This document shows, in pieces, positions 34,008 through 42,936 of a stretch of DNA of 64,000 bases. This stretch comes from Labrenzia sp. OB1. Its GTDB lineage: Bacteria > Pseudomonadota > Alphaproteobacteria > Rhizobiales > Stappiaceae. The notes under the pieces were generated by a model. The model saw only the letters and a program-made list of their open reading frames with translations, was not told where the DNA came from and did no database searches. The DNA lies in the NCBI RefSeq assembly GCF_001624695.1, contig NZ_JSEP01000007.1, positions 186,001 to 250,000 of the forward strand, written 5' to 3'. Every line of letters starts with the position of its first letter. Within the stretch, counting starts at the first letter, position 1. Position numbers and translations under genes: made by a program.

Positions 34008-34023
34008 TTAGTATACAAACATT
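34008..34023 (+). promoter_or_regulatory. regulon operator, site 4 (TTAGTATACAAACATT)
   Basis: TTAGTATACAAAC lies 25-40 bp upstream of hyuA, directly after the terminator hairpin. It shares the 12-bp core TTAGTATACAAA with site 3. Confidence 0.65.
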
Positions 34024-34047
34024 AGAAACCAGCGAGACCTAATCTCC

Positions 34048-36156
34048 ATGAATGGTTCCAACGCCCGCCCATCGTCGCATACAGACACTTCAGCCTTGGA
34101 CAGCCTCGTTGCCGGTGTGGATGTCGGGGGCACCTTTACAGACCTGGTGCTGTTTGATGCCGGTGCCCGCAAGGTTCGCCTCGCCAAGACGCCGACAACC
34201 CTGGACAATCAGGCGTTCGGAGTTCTGAATGCCCTGCATGCAGCCGAGACGAACCTGGCGGCGGTGGATTTGATCGTTCACGGCACGACGACCACGACAA
34301 ATGCGGTTCTGGAACGCAATCTTTGCAAAACCGGGCTCGTCACCACCCGGGGCTTCCGTGACATCCTGGAACTTGGCCGGCGGACACGGCCTCAGCCTTA
34401 CGGGATGAAGGGTGAGTTCCGGCCGATCATTCCGCGCAATCTGCGGCTTGAAGTGCCCGAGCGACTCAATGCCTTTGGCGAGGAACTCGTGCCGCTGGAC
34501 GAGACGGCCTTGCGTGACGCGCTCAAGGCGCTGATCGATGCCGGCTGTGAATCTCTCGTGATCCATTTTCTGCACTCCTATGCCAACCCGGCCCATGAGG
34601 TGCGGGCAGGCGAGATCGCCGCCGAGATTTGGCCAAATGAGAACATCACCCTTGGGCACGCGCTCCTGTCCGAAAGCCGCGAGTTCGAGCGCGGCGTGAC
34701 TGCCGCCATCAACGCATCCGTTCAACCGCTGTTGCGCCGTTATGTGGAACGCCTGGCGGATCACCTCGCGCGTGAGGGCTATCGTCACGACGTTCTGGTG
34801 ATGAACGGCAATGGAGGCATGGTGTCGGCGCGCCGGGTCGCCCGGGAGGCGGCCAAGACGGTGATGTCCGGTCCCGCGTCCGGTGTCATGGCAGCCGCCT
34901 ACACCGGGCGGCGGGCGAAAATTCCGAACCTGCTGACCTATGACATGGGTGGGACCTCGACCGATGTCGCCCTGATCCGCGGCGCCGAGCCGGCAGTCTC
35001 CAACGAGATAGAGATCGAATATGCCATGCCGATCCATGTGCCTATGGTCGATGTGCGCACCGTCGGCGCCGGCGGCGGGTCCATTGCGCGGGTCACCGAT
35101 GCCGGTCTCCTGCAGGTCGGCCCGGAAAGTGCCGGCTCGAGCCCGGGACCGGTCTGCTATGGCCGTGGCGGCACCCAGCCGACCATCTCCGATGCCAATC
35201 TCCTGCTGGGGCGGATGAACCCGGACAAGCTGAATTCCGTCGCCAACAAGATTTCCCTTGAAGATATCGAGGCGATTTTCTCCGAAAAACTGGGCTTGCC
35301 GCTCGGCCTTTCAGCGAATGAAGCGGCCGCGGCCGTGTTGCGGATCGCCAATGCGCGGATGTCTGATGCGGTTCGCATGGTGTCCATAAGTCTCGGCGAG
35401 GATCCGCGTGACTTCGCCCTGTTTGCCTTTGGCGGGGCGGGTCCGCTGCATGCAACGGCGATTGCGAGAGAGTTGGGCGTCCCCAGAGTGCTCGTGCCGT
35501 CCCGCCCCGGCATCACAAATGCCCTGGGCTGCGTGGTCGCCGATCTGCGCCACGATTTCGTCAATACGGTCAATCGGCCGCTCGATGCCGTCGACATGGA
35601 TGCGGTGCACGCGCTTTTCGATCAGCAATCCGCGGAAGGGCGCGGTTTGATCGACAAGGAAAGCGTGCCGATTGAGGAATTGAAGGAGATCCGTTCGGTC
35701 GACATGCAGTTCATCGGCCAGACACATGTTCTCCGGGTTCCGCTCGAGACGCCCAGACCAAGCCGCGAGGACCTTCAGGACCTGTTCGAGAAAGCCTATT
35801 TCAGCCGGTTCCATGTGGAGCTGCCGGAGATCCGCGCGAGCCTTGTAAATGTCAACACATCGGTCATCGGGCGCCGCCAGGAGATCGACCTGTCCATGCT
35901 GATCGATCCGGCAGGCCGGCGGGAAACCCCGGACCAGGCCGTGACGGACCATCGCAAGGTCTGGTTCGACGGCTGGACCGATACGCCCATTTACTGGCGG
36001 GATTTTCTTCCGCTCGACGCGGTGATCGAAGGTCCGGCGATTGTCGAACAGATGGACACCACGATTGTCATCGAACCCGGAGATGTCGCGGCGCAGGACC
36101 ACGATGGCAACATCATCATCACGCTTGCATCTGAAAACGGCGGAGAAAACGCATGA
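34048..36156 (+). CDS. hyuA: hydantoinase/oxoprolinase subunit A (HyuA-like)
   Basis: 702 aa. The N-terminal GVDVGGTFTDLVL (23-35) is the actin-like phosphate-binding motif. Further landmarks are VHGTTTTTNAVLERN, LTYDMGGTSTDVALI and GPLHATAIARELGVP. HyuA-type subunits use ATP to activate cyclic amide bonds in 5-oxoproline, N-methylhydantoin and related lactams, or carboxylate acetone and acetophenone. ATG 34048 is the first Met after the operator. It overlaps hyuB by 4 bp. Given the upstream ring-hydroxylating and ring-reducing enzymes, ATP-driven opening of a lactam is the likely task. Confidence 0.92.
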   Translation: MNGSNARPSSHTDTSALDSLVAGVDVGGTFTDLVLFDAGARKVRLAKTPTTLDNQAFGVLNALHAAETNLAAVDLIVHGTTTTTNAVLERNLCKTGLVTTRGFRDILELGRRTRPQPYGMKGEFRPIIPRNLRLEVPERLNAFGEELVPLDETALRDALKALIDAGCESLVIHFLHSYANPAHEVRAGEIAAEIWPNENITLGHALLSESREFERGVTAAINASVQPLLRRYVERLADHLAREGYRHDVLVMNGNGGMVSARRVAREAAKTVMSGPASGVMAAAYTGRRAKIPNLLTYDMGGTSTDVALIRGAEPAVSNEIEIEYAMPIHVPMVDVRTVGAGGGSIARVTDAGLLQVGPESAGSSPGPVCYGRGGTQPTISDANLLLGRMNPDKLNSVANKISLEDIEAIFSEKLGLPLGLSANEAAAAVLRIANARMSDAVRMVSISLGEDPRDFALFAFGGAGPLHATAIARELGVPRVLVPSRPGITNALGCVVADLRHDFVNTVNRPLDAVDMDAVHALFDQQSAEGRGLIDKESVPIEELKEIRSVDMQFIGQTHVLRVPLETPRPSREDLQDLFEKAYFSRFHVELPEIRASLVNVNTSVIGRRQEIDLSMLIDPAGRRETPDQAVTDHRKVWFDGWTDTPIYWRDFLPLDAVIEGPAIVEQMDTTIVIEPGDVAAQDHDGNIIITLASENGGENA

Positions 36157-37844
36157 GTATCGATCCGATCACCCTCAGCGTTATCCAATCCGGCCTGCAG
36201 CAGGTTTGCGATGAAATGGATCTCAGCTTTTCACGCGCCGCCTTTTCGCCGGTCATCGCGGAAGCCAATGATCGCTCCGACGGAATTTACTCTGCGGAAG
36301 ACGGCTCCTTGATTGCCCAGGGCGCCGGCGGTTTGCCGGTCTTCGTCGGCACCATGCAGTATTCCACCAGAACCCTGATCGACATGATCCGATCGGGAAC
36401 GGTTGCTGCGCCGAAACCGGGCGACATCTATATCGTCAACGATCCATATCTCGGCGGCACGCATTTGATGGATGTGCGCTTTGCCATGCCGTTTTACCGC
36501 GATGACAAGATCGTCTGCTGGCTGTCCAACACCGGGCACTGGCCCGACACCGGCGGCGCGGTTCCAGGTGGATTTTCGGCCTCCGCCACGTCTGTCGAGC
36601 AGGAAGGCTTGCGCCTGCCACCCGTGCGGCTGTTCAAGCAAGGCGAGCTCGATACGGAGATCTATTCGATCATCTGTTCCAATATTCGCGTCTCCGAACA
36701 AAGGATCGGCGATGTGAAGGCCCAGGCGGCAGCACTTCTCGTCGGCGCCGAACGCCTCACCCGGATTCTGGATCGCTACGGTGACGATGTGGTCTTTGAG
36801 GCGATCGGGGAATTGCGCCGCAGGGCCAGCGAGCAAATGCGGGCGAATATCGCGCTGATCCCCAATGGCGTTTATCGATCGGTCGCCTATGTCGACAGCG
36901 ATGGCGTCGTCAATGAACCGCTGGAAATTCGCCTTGCGGTGACTTCCAGGGACGGCATCCTGGAATTCGACTTCACCGGATCTTCAGAGCCGTGCATCGG
37001 ACCGATGAATTCGGTTCTGGCGACAACCCTGTCTTCGGTCTATCTGGCGATGCGCCATATTTTTCCGGACGTTCCGATCAGCGCGGGCGCCTTCGAGCCG
37101 CTGCATGTGAAGACGCCCGTGGGCACGTTCCTGGATGCCCATTATCCGCGTCCCGTCTCCGGTTGTGCCGCGGAAGTCAGCCAACGCATTGCCGAGGCCG
37201 TTTTTGCGACCCTGGTGGAGCCATTGCCGGATCTGGTGACGGCAGCACCGGCGGGGAGTTCCGGAAATTTCGCGCTTGGGGGATATGATCCCGAGCGGGG
37301 CCGGAACTTCGTCATGTATCAGATTTCCGGCGGCGGTTACGGCGGCAACAGCGATCATGACGGTCTGGCGAACGGTTGCTCGACCATCGGTATTTCCAAG
37401 GCGCCACCGGTTGAGATCATGGAGCAACAGTTCCCCGTGCTCTACCATCGATATGCCCTGCGCGAAGGCTCTGGCGGCGCCGGAAAACATCGCGGCGGCT
37501 TCGGTCTCGATTATGAAATCGAGTTGCTGCGCGGTCACGCCACGGCGAGCTTCGTGATGGATCACGGCCGGTTCGGTCCCCAGGGCGCTCTTGGCGGCTC
37601 GGACGGGCAGCCGAATTCGGTGAGAATCCTGAAAGATGGCAAGACGATCATCCCTGAACATCTGTCGAAGGCGCAGGACATACCGCTGAAACCCGGTGAC
37701 CGGGTGCGCGTCGGCACGCCTGGCGGTGGCGGCTACGGGGACCCGAAAGAGCGGGATCCCGAGCTGATCGCCGAAGACCTGCGTTTGGGGCGCTATGACA
37801 AAGAACAAACCGTTGAGATGTTCGGGGAAGGTAAAGCCGGCTGA
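36153..37844 (+). CDS. hyuB: hydantoinase/oxoprolinase subunit B (HyuB-like)
   Basis: 563 aa, starting in an ATGA overlap with hyuA. Typical features: DITLSVIQSGLQQVCDEM-like start (DPITLSVIQSGLQQVCDEMD), GDIYIVNDPYLGGTHLMDV, a central GSSGNFALGGYDP, and the C-terminal glycine loop GTPGGGGYGDP. With HyuA it forms the alpha/beta complex that hydrolyses or carboxylates an activated cyclic substrate. A hairpin with a T-rich tail follows the gap. Confidence 0.93.
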   Translation: MSIDPITLSVIQSGLQQVCDEMDLSFSRAAFSPVIAEANDRSDGIYSAEDGSLIAQGAGGLPVFVGTMQYSTRTLIDMIRSGTVAAPKPGDIYIVNDPYLGGTHLMDVRFAMPFYRDDKIVCWLSNTGHWPDTGGAVPGGFSASATSVEQEGLRLPPVRLFKQGELDTEIYSIICSNIRVSEQRIGDVKAQAAALLVGAERLTRILDRYGDDVVFEAIGELRRRASEQMRANIALIPNGVYRSVAYVDSDGVVNEPLEIRLAVTSRDGILEFDFTGSSEPCIGPMNSVLATTLSSVYLAMRHIFPDVPISAGAFEPLHVKTPVGTFLDAHYPRPVSGCAAEVSQRIAEAVFATLVEPLPDLVTAAPAGSSGNFALGGYDPERGRNFVMYQISGGGYGGNSDHDGLANGCSTIGISKAPPVEIMEQQFPVLYHRYALREGSGGAGKHRGGFGLDYEIELLRGHATASFVMDHGRFGPQGALGGSDGQPNSVRILKDGKTIIPEHLSKAQDIPLKPGDRVRVGTPGGGGYGDPKERDPELIAEDLRLGRYDKEQTVEMFGEGKAG

Positions 37845-37990
37845 TACCAACCGTTACCGACAGCGACCCGAACGGCAACGCTCCGGGTGCCCCTTTTCTA
37901 CCGAGCCCTGCCAGCGGATGGTTGGAACGCAATCAGCCCCGCCAGTGGTGTCCGGCGGGGCTGCCGCCAACCGTCATACGGTTGAACGAA

Positions 37991-38036
37991 CCTGCAGGCC
38001 GGAAGGCTGCTTTCCAAGCCTGCAGGCTGAATTGAT
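37991..38036. terminator. terminator hairpin between convergent hyuB and the aminotransferase
   Basis: CCTGCAGGC (37991-37999) pairs with GCCTGCAGG (38018-38026), with extra pairing inside (GGAA...TTCC). On the plus strand it is followed by TTGATCGTTTTATTT. The rest of the 196-bp gap (37845-37990) shows nothing recognisable. Confidence 0.6.
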
Positions 38037-38040
38037 CGTT

Positions 38041-39249
38041 TTATTTCAACAGGCTGCAGGCCTTTTCAATCCGCTTGCAGGCCTCTTCGATGACTTCCGT
38101 ACTGGTCGCGATGGACAGGCGGAAATAGGGCGACATGCCGTAGGCCGCGCCATGGATGGAGGCGACACCGACTTCTTCCAGCAGGTATATGACGAAGTCG
38201 AGGTCGGAGGTCAGAACCTGGCCCGATGGAGTGGTCTTGCCCATGACGCCAGCACAGCAGGGATAGAGGTAGAAGGCGCCATCCGGTGCGAGACACGACA
38301 ATCCGGGGATTGCGTTCAACCGGGCAACGGCCAGATCGGCCCGTTCGCGGTAAACGGAGACGCTTTCGGTGACGAAATCCTGCGGGCCGGTCAGAGCTTC
38401 GGCCGCCGCAGCCTGGCTGATGGACGACGGGCAGGATGACATTTGCGACTGCAGCTTGTTGATCGCATCGATCAAGGGCTGCGGTCCCGCGGCATAGCCG
38501 ATCCGCCAGCCCGTCATGGCGTAGGATTTGGAAACGCCGTTGACGATCAGGGTCCGGTCCGCGATTGCCGGAACAACGGCGGAGATCGTTTTGGCAGAAC
38601 CGGACGTGTACCAGATCTGGTCGTAGATCTCGTCGCACAGAACCCAGACCTGCGGATGCCGCAAGAGCACCTCTCCAAGCGCAACAAGCTCGGCTTCCGT
38701 GTAAGCCGCGCCTGTCGGATTGGACGGCGAGTTCAAGACCAGCCAGCGGGTGGCGGGGGTGATGGCGGCTTCCAGAGTGGCGGGGTTCAGCTTGAAACCG
38801 TCCTCTTCAGCACATTTGACAACAACCGGCTTGCCGCCATTGGCGATCACCATGTCCGGGTAGGACACCCAATAGGGGGCTGGAATGATGACTTCACTTC
38901 CGGCTTCGACGGAGCTCATCAGAGCCAGGAAAAGGATCTGTTTTCCGCCGCCTCCGACACAGATCTGGCTGGACGTGAAGTCGAGACCCAAACGCCGCCT
39001 GAAGTCATGCTGTACCGCATCGCGCAGGGCGGGTGTGCCATTGACGGGCGTGTATTTCGTCTCTCCGGCCCTGATCGCCGCAATGCCGGCAGCCTTGACG
39101 GTTTCCGGCGTATCGAAGTCCGGCTCGCCGACGGTCATGTCGACGATATCCTTGCCGGCATTGCGCAGATCGCGCGCCTTCTGGGCTGCCGCCGTGCTGG
39201 GAGAGATGCTGATGTCGGAGACACGGCGTGCTGGAACAAAGGTTGACAT
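38041..39249 (-). CDS. PLP-dependent aminotransferase (aspartate aminotransferase family, class I)
   Basis: 402 aa. PLP-lysine is K241 in NGVSKSYAMTGWR. Other class I landmarks are YTPVNGTPALRDAV (66-79), LNSPSNPTGAAY (172-183), LCDEIYDQI and the FRLSIATS end. Strongest resemblance is to the AspC/AatA Ibeta subgroup of alphaproteobacteria. I chose ATG 39249 (MSTFVPARR); the longer frame has no support. It lies downstream of a terminator that ends the accBC-pxp-SDR operon, so it probably has its own promoter. May transaminate the amino acid released by ring opening (inference). Confidence 0.9.
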   Translation of the reverse strand: MSTFVPARRVSDISISPSTAAAQKARDLRNAGKDIVDMTVGEPDFDTPETVKAAGIAAIRAGETKYTPVNGTPALRDAVQHDFRRRLGLDFTSSQICVGGGGKQILFLALMSSVEAGSEVIIPAPYWVSYPDMVIANGGKPVVVKCAEEDGFKLNPATLEAAITPATRWLVLNSPSNPTGAAYTEAELVALGEVLLRHPQVWVLCDEIYDQIWYTSGSAKTISAVVPAIADRTLIVNGVSKSYAMTGWRIGYAAGPQPLIDAINKLQSQMSSCPSSISQAAAAEALTGPQDFVTESVSVYRERADLAVARLNAIPGLSCLAPDGAFYLYPCCAGVMGKTTPSGQVLTSDLDFVIYLLEEVGVASIHGAAYGMSPYFRLSIATSTEVIEEACKRIEKACSLLK

Positions 39250-39292
39250 GGTCAACTCCGGAGTCTGGGGTTCTTCAAAATAATTCCGCACC

Positions 39293-39323
39293 ATAAAACG
39301 CAGCCCGAGAGGTCAGGCTGCGT
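39293..39323 (-). terminator. intrinsic terminator after the SDR gene
   Basis: Read on the minus strand, ACGCAGCC and GGCTGCGT form a perfect 8-bp stem with a 10-nt loop, followed by TTTTATG. It lies 10 bp past the SDR stop codon and separates that operon from the aminotransferase. Confidence 0.75.
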
Positions 39324-39332
39324 CTTGTCTGG

Positions 39333-40094
39333 TCACAGGATGACGGTGTCGCCATCGCGTTTGGCAGTGCGAAGCCCGCCGGGAACCTGGAGCGTCGGCA
39401 TCAGCTCGATCATGCCGATGTTGACGTATTGCGGGGCGTCGATGGCATAATTGACGGCGTCAGCGATGTCTGACGGCTGCGGCATTTCGAAACCTTCGAA
39501 GTATTTCTTCTTGGCCAGCGCCGGATCGATCTTCTCGACCTTGGCGAAGATGTCGGTTTCAACGCGGCCCGGAGAGATCTCGGTGACGCGAACCCGGCGT
39601 CCAAAGGCGTCCGTACGCAACTGGCGGGACACCGTGTGCATGGCTGCCTTGGTCGCGTGATAGACCGTATGACCGCTGAACTCATAATGACCGGCGATAG
39701 AGGTAATGTTGATGATATGGCCCTTGTCGCGCTCCATCATGCCGGGCAGCAGGAGGCGGGACAGGTGCAACGCGGCACGCAGGTTGACGTCGATTTGCTC
39801 ATCGACATCGAAGGCATCGGAAGACAACAGGTTGCCGGGGCGTGAAACGCCGGCATTGTTGACGAGAATGTCGATTTCCAGGCCATTGAGCAATTCGGTG
39901 ACGGCGTTTGTGTCCGAGACATCGATTGCATGGGGAATGACGCCGCAGTGCTTTTCCAGATCGGCGAGCTTGTCAGCGTTCCGGGCCAGCGCATGCACGG
40001 TGATGCCATTGGTCCGCAGGCGCTCGGCAATGGCCCAGCCCATTCCGGCGGAGGCCCCGGTGACAATCGCTGTCTTGTAATCTGAGAATGGCAT
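39333..40094 (-). CDS. short-chain dehydrogenase/reductase
   Basis: 253-aa classical SDR of the YdfG/serine-dehydrogenase-like branch. The cofactor motif is TGASAGMG (12-19), NNAG is 79-82, and the catalytic triad is S132, Y145 and K149. Asp at the end of strand 2 is not evident (HALARNADKL), which favours NADP. ATG 40094 lies one base after the pxpA stop, so it belongs to the accB-accC-pxpB-pxpC-carrier-pxpA-SDR operon. It may oxidise a 3-hydroxy acid formed from the opened ring; substrate unknown. Confidence 0.92.
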   Translation of the reverse strand: MPFSDYKTAIVTGASAGMGWAIAERLRTNGITVHALARNADKLADLEKHCGVIPHAIDVSDTNAVTELLNGLEIDILVNNAGVSRPGNLLSSDAFDVDEQIDVNLRAALHLSRLLLPGMMERDKGHIINITSIAGHYEFSGHTVYHATKAAMHTVSRQLRTDAFGRRVRVTEISPGRVETDIFAKVEKIDPALAKKKYFEGFEMPQPSDIADAVNYAIDAPQYVNIGMIELMPTLQVPGGLRTAKRDGDTVIL

Positions 40095-40095
40095 T

Positions 40096-40902
40096 TTAGT
40101 CCTTCCTGAAGAGTGTTTGTCCGGAGGAACCGGACCTTTGGCTGTCTTGCGACAGCGGTGTGATTGTGCCGCCGGCCCGGGCAATCGCGTCGCGTAGCGT
40201 CTGCGCCAGCCTTACCGCTCCGGCGGTGTCTGAGTGGATGAGGATGGATTGCACCGGCATATCGATTGCCGTCCCGTCAATGGCTTCGACCGTTGCCGTC
40301 TCGATCACCTTGAGGACGCGGCTGACAACAGCGTCCGGGTCGTGAATGACGGCTCCCTGCCGGGAGCGTGGAGCAAGCTGTCCATCGGGTGTGTAGCCAC
40401 GATCCGCCAGGAACAGCCTCACGGTGCGGCTGCCCGCAGCCAGCGCCGCACGATCCAGAGCGCTGCCAGGCAGAACGAGAAAGGCGATTTCCGGATCAAA
40501 GGATCGCGTGGCGCGGACGAGCGCTTCCGCCGTCGCCGGATCCGCGCTGGCCAGATTCCCGAGCGCCCCGTGGGGGTTCATGTGGGTGACCTTGTGATCA
40601 GCGCGGGCGGCAAGTCCGGCGAGCGCACCAAGCTGGTAAAGGACGTGAGCCTCCAGCTCGGGCAACGCCATATCGATCCGGCGGCGGCCAAAACCCATTC
40701 TGTCCGGGTAGCTCACATGGGCGCCAAGATCGACGCCGTGGTCTTTTGCCAGCCGGATGGTCCGGTCCATGATGACGGGGTCACCCGCATGATAACCGCA
40801 GGCGACATTCGCGGAGCTTACCAGACCCATGAGCGCAGCATCGTCGGCAATCTGATAAGGACCAAAGCCTTCGCCCATGTCGGAGTTCAGGTCGATGTTC
40901 AT
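40096..40902 (-). CDS. pxpA: 5-oxoprolinase subunit PxpA (LamB/YcsF family)
   Basis: 268 aa with the family start IDLNSDMGEGFG and SANVACGYHAGDP, then VDLGAHVSYPDRMGFGRR. In characterised bacteria PxpABC hydrolyses 5-oxoproline to glutamate with ATP. Here pxpA is separated from pxpBC by a small carrier-like gene and follows accB and accC, an arrangement linking lactam hydrolysis or carboxylation with biotin. Starts in an ATGA overlap with the carrier gene. Confidence 0.93.
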   Translation of the reverse strand: MNIDLNSDMGEGFGPYQIADDAALMGLVSSANVACGYHAGDPVIMDRTIRLAKDHGVDLGAHVSYPDRMGFGRRRIDMALPELEAHVLYQLGALAGLAARADHKVTHMNPHGALGNLASADPATAEALVRATRSFDPEIAFLVLPGSALDRAALAAGSRTVRLFLADRGYTPDGQLAPRSRQGAVIHDPDAVVSRVLKVIETATVEAIDGTAIDMPVQSILIHSDTAGAVRLAQTLRDAIARAGGTITPLSQDSQRSGSSGQTLFRKD

Positions 40903-41300
40903 GGACGCACTTCCAAAGTCATGAGGATGTCGCCATATCCGGTGATCCGGCCGGTACCGGGCAGTTCGCCAACCAGTGTGCCGGCAACAGGCGCGATCAC
41001 GGCGTGCCGTGCGGACCCCTGAGCGACATAGCCGAGTATCTCGCCGTTGATGACAGCCCGATCCATGGCGATGGGCTCAAGCCCGTCCTCCAGGCCCCTT
41101 GGCGAAAAGGTTCCGATTCCGGGACTTCTGACCGGGATCCGGGCGGGTTCCGGAACGCTCGGCGGTGCGGCGTTGACCGGTCCCGTGCTGCCGTCCGGAA
41201 GGACCAGCCGCAAGGTGAGCTCCGGTGCCTCGACGATCATCGACGAGACGGCATTGGCCCGCATGGCCGTGACGAGTTGATCGAGATCTTCCGATGTCAT
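40899..41300 (-). CDS. biotinyl/lipoyl-domain-like protein lacking the biotin-acceptor lysine
   Basis: 133 aa. Its domain layout copies AccB: an N-terminal helix (MTSEDLDQLVTAMRANAVSS), a Pro-rich linker (about 55-75) and a C-terminal hammerhead-like beta domain with AVIAPVAGTLVGEL and YGDILMTLEVRP. The position where AccB has EAMKM contains no Met-Lys pair and there is no lysine anywhere in that domain, so it cannot be biotinylated. ATG 41300 lies 2 bp from the pxpC stop. It may be a structural or scaffolding carrier for the PxpABC-AccBC assembly, or a degenerate paralogue of the accB gene at 44293. Confidence 0.65.
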   Translation of the reverse strand: MTSEDLDQLVTAMRANAVSSMIVEAPELTLRLVLPDGSTGPVNAAPPSVPEPARIPVRSPGIGTFSPRGLEDGLEPIAMDRAVINGEILGYVAQGSARHAVIAPVAGTLVGELPGTGRITGYGDILMTLEVRP

Positions 41301-41302
41301 GA

Positions 41303-42280
41303 CTATCTCCACCCCTGTTGCAGGCCATGCCATGCCTTGCGGTCGTTGGTCAGCTTGTCGAACAGCCCCTGCAGCTCACGCTCTGCGGCGCGCGCGCCGT
41401 CCAGGTCCGTTCTCACGAACCGCAGGCGGTCGCCTGGCACGGTTTGCCCCAACCGCCAGAGGTCGGCACTGATCACGGCGGCAATCTTGGGATAGCCGCC
41501 CATGGTCGCTGAATCAGCCAGCTGGATGATCGGCTGACCGCCGCCCGGAACCTGTACGATGCCGGGTATGATCCCGTGTGAGCGCAGTTCTCCCGCCTGG
41601 TCGCGGCGAAGATCCGGTCCCTGAAGACGGTAGCCCTGGCGGTTGCTTTGCGGCGTTATCCGATAAGTTTCAGACCAGAAGGAAGACCTTGCAGCCTCCG
41701 TGAAGCTCTCGTGCTCCGCCGCAGGCAGGGCTCTGAGTTCAATCGTCTCGCCATGCGGCCGGGTGAGTTCCGGAACGGCAAGGCTGACGCCATTTGCCGG
41801 GAAATCCTCAGAGGTTGCCAGTTCCGGCTTCAAGACATCGCCAGTGCGCAGGATACGACCTTTGAACCCGCCAAACCCTTCACGCAGCTGGGTGCTTCGC
41901 GAACCGAGGATTTCAGGCACATCGATGCCGCCACTCAGGGCAAGATAGACGCGTCCACCGTTCCGGAACGGCCCGAGATGCAATTCCTGACCGGCCCTGG
42001 CCATGCCGGCCCACGTCTTGGGGAGCAGGACATCATCCAGCCTTGCGCCGCAGGCCGCACCCGCCAGGGCGAATGCCTGATCCTGGCCGAACCGGAAGCT
42101 GGCCGGGCTGAGGGGTATTTCCAAGGCTGCTGCGCCCGGCTCATTGCCGAGCATCAGGTTTGCCAGCTTCAATGCCACCGGATCCATGGCCCCGGCACGT
42201 CCGAGGCCCTGGAACCAATGATGGTCCCGACCCAGATCTTGCACCGTCGCGAGCGGAGGTATGCTCAGGATCTCGATCAT
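41303..42280 (-). CDS. pxpC: 5-oxoprolinase subunit PxpC / biotin-dependent carboxyltransferase-like
   Basis: 325 aa of the KipA/PxpC family (carboxyltransferase domain, subdomain 2, as in urea amidolyase). Landmarks are PPLATVQDLGRDHHWFQGLGRAGAMDP-type start, NLMLGNEPGAAALE, and the C-terminal GGGQPIIQLADSATMGGYPKIA. ATG 42280 overlaps the pxpB stop by ATGA; the much longer frame upstream is pxpB read in the wrong frame. Forms a complex with PxpB. Confidence 0.92.
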   Translation of the reverse strand: MIEILSIPPLATVQDLGRDHHWFQGLGRAGAMDPVALKLANLMLGNEPGAAALEIPLSPASFRFGQDQAFALAGAACGARLDDVLLPKTWAGMARAGQELHLGPFRNGGRVYLALSGGIDVPEILGSRSTQLREGFGGFKGRILRTGDVLKPELATSEDFPANGVSLAVPELTRPHGETIELRALPAAEHESFTEAARSSFWSETYRITPQSNRQGYRLQGPDLRRDQAGELRSHGIIPGIVQVPGGGQPIIQLADSATMGGYPKIAAVISADLWRLGQTVPGDRLRFVRTDLDGARAAERELQGLFDKLTNDRKAWHGLQQGWR

Positions 42281-42936
42281 CGGTTCATCGCCAGCGGTGT
42301 GAATTTGATCCTGTCGCCAGGGCACAAGAGCGAGGCCGGACTGCGCAGGGGATCGAAGAACGTCACGTCGGCGGTGCCGATGGTGTTCCAGCCGCTGGGC
42401 CCCGCGGACGCGGAAACGCCCGTTTGCATGCCGGCCAGGGAGAGGGAGCCACCCGGAAGATTGGTCAACGGCACCTTGCGGCGCGGTGTTTCCAGCCGGG
42501 GATCCAGACCACCAAGATAGCAATAGCCCGCATGGCTGCCGACAGCATAAACCGTGTATTCCGGCTCCGAGTGGAGATGCACCACCTCTTCCACACTGAG
42601 GCCGGTCATTGTGGCCACCTCATCCAGATGCGGCCCGCCTTCCCCACCGTAGTGGATGCCAACTTCCAGCAGTTTGCCGTCGACGACCTTGCGAATACCG
42701 CTTTCCCAGGCTTCGCAGAGTTGCGCGGCCAAGGCATCCAGATCCTGTGGAATGCTATCAAGCAGAAGCGTGAGGTTGGTCATCCCGGGAACGGCTTCCC
42801 GGACATCGGACCATTGTGCCGCCCTGTCGGCCAAGGCCCAGATCCGCTGCTGATCCTCAAGGTCGAACGGGCAATCGGGCGTGAACAGGACAGCATGGCT
42901 GCCAAGCATGGAAACGCGCGCGGCTTCAGGCTGCAT
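42277..42936 (-). CDS. pxpB: 5-oxoprolinase subunit PxpB (KipI-like)
   Basis: 219 aa, KipI/PxpB family (carboxyltransferase domain, subdomain 1). Motifs are DVREAVPGMTNLTLLLD, VGIHYGGEGGPHLDEVA (usual form YGGExGPDLxxVA), and YAVGSHAGYCYLGGLDPRLxTPRR. The GSHAGY/LGG part is the substrate loop shared with urea amidolyase. It overlaps accC by 11 bp. Confidence 0.92.
   Translation of the reverse strand: MQPEAARVSMLGSHAVLFTPDCPFDLEDQQRIWALADRAAQWSDVREAVPGMTNLTLLLDSIPQDLDALAAQLCEAWESGIRKVVDGKLLEVGIHYGGEGGPHLDEVATMTGLSVEEVVHLHSEPEYTVYAVGSHAGYCYLGGLDPRLETPRRKVPLTNLPGGSLSLAGMQTGVSASAGPSGWNTIGTADVTFFDPLRSPASLLCPGDRIKFTPLAMNR

Noticed and set aside
42281-42523. Extended N-terminus of pxpC to a start at 42523
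   Set aside because: The extra 81 residues are the pxpB coding sequence read out of frame. The ATG at 42280 gives the normal family start and an ATGA junction.
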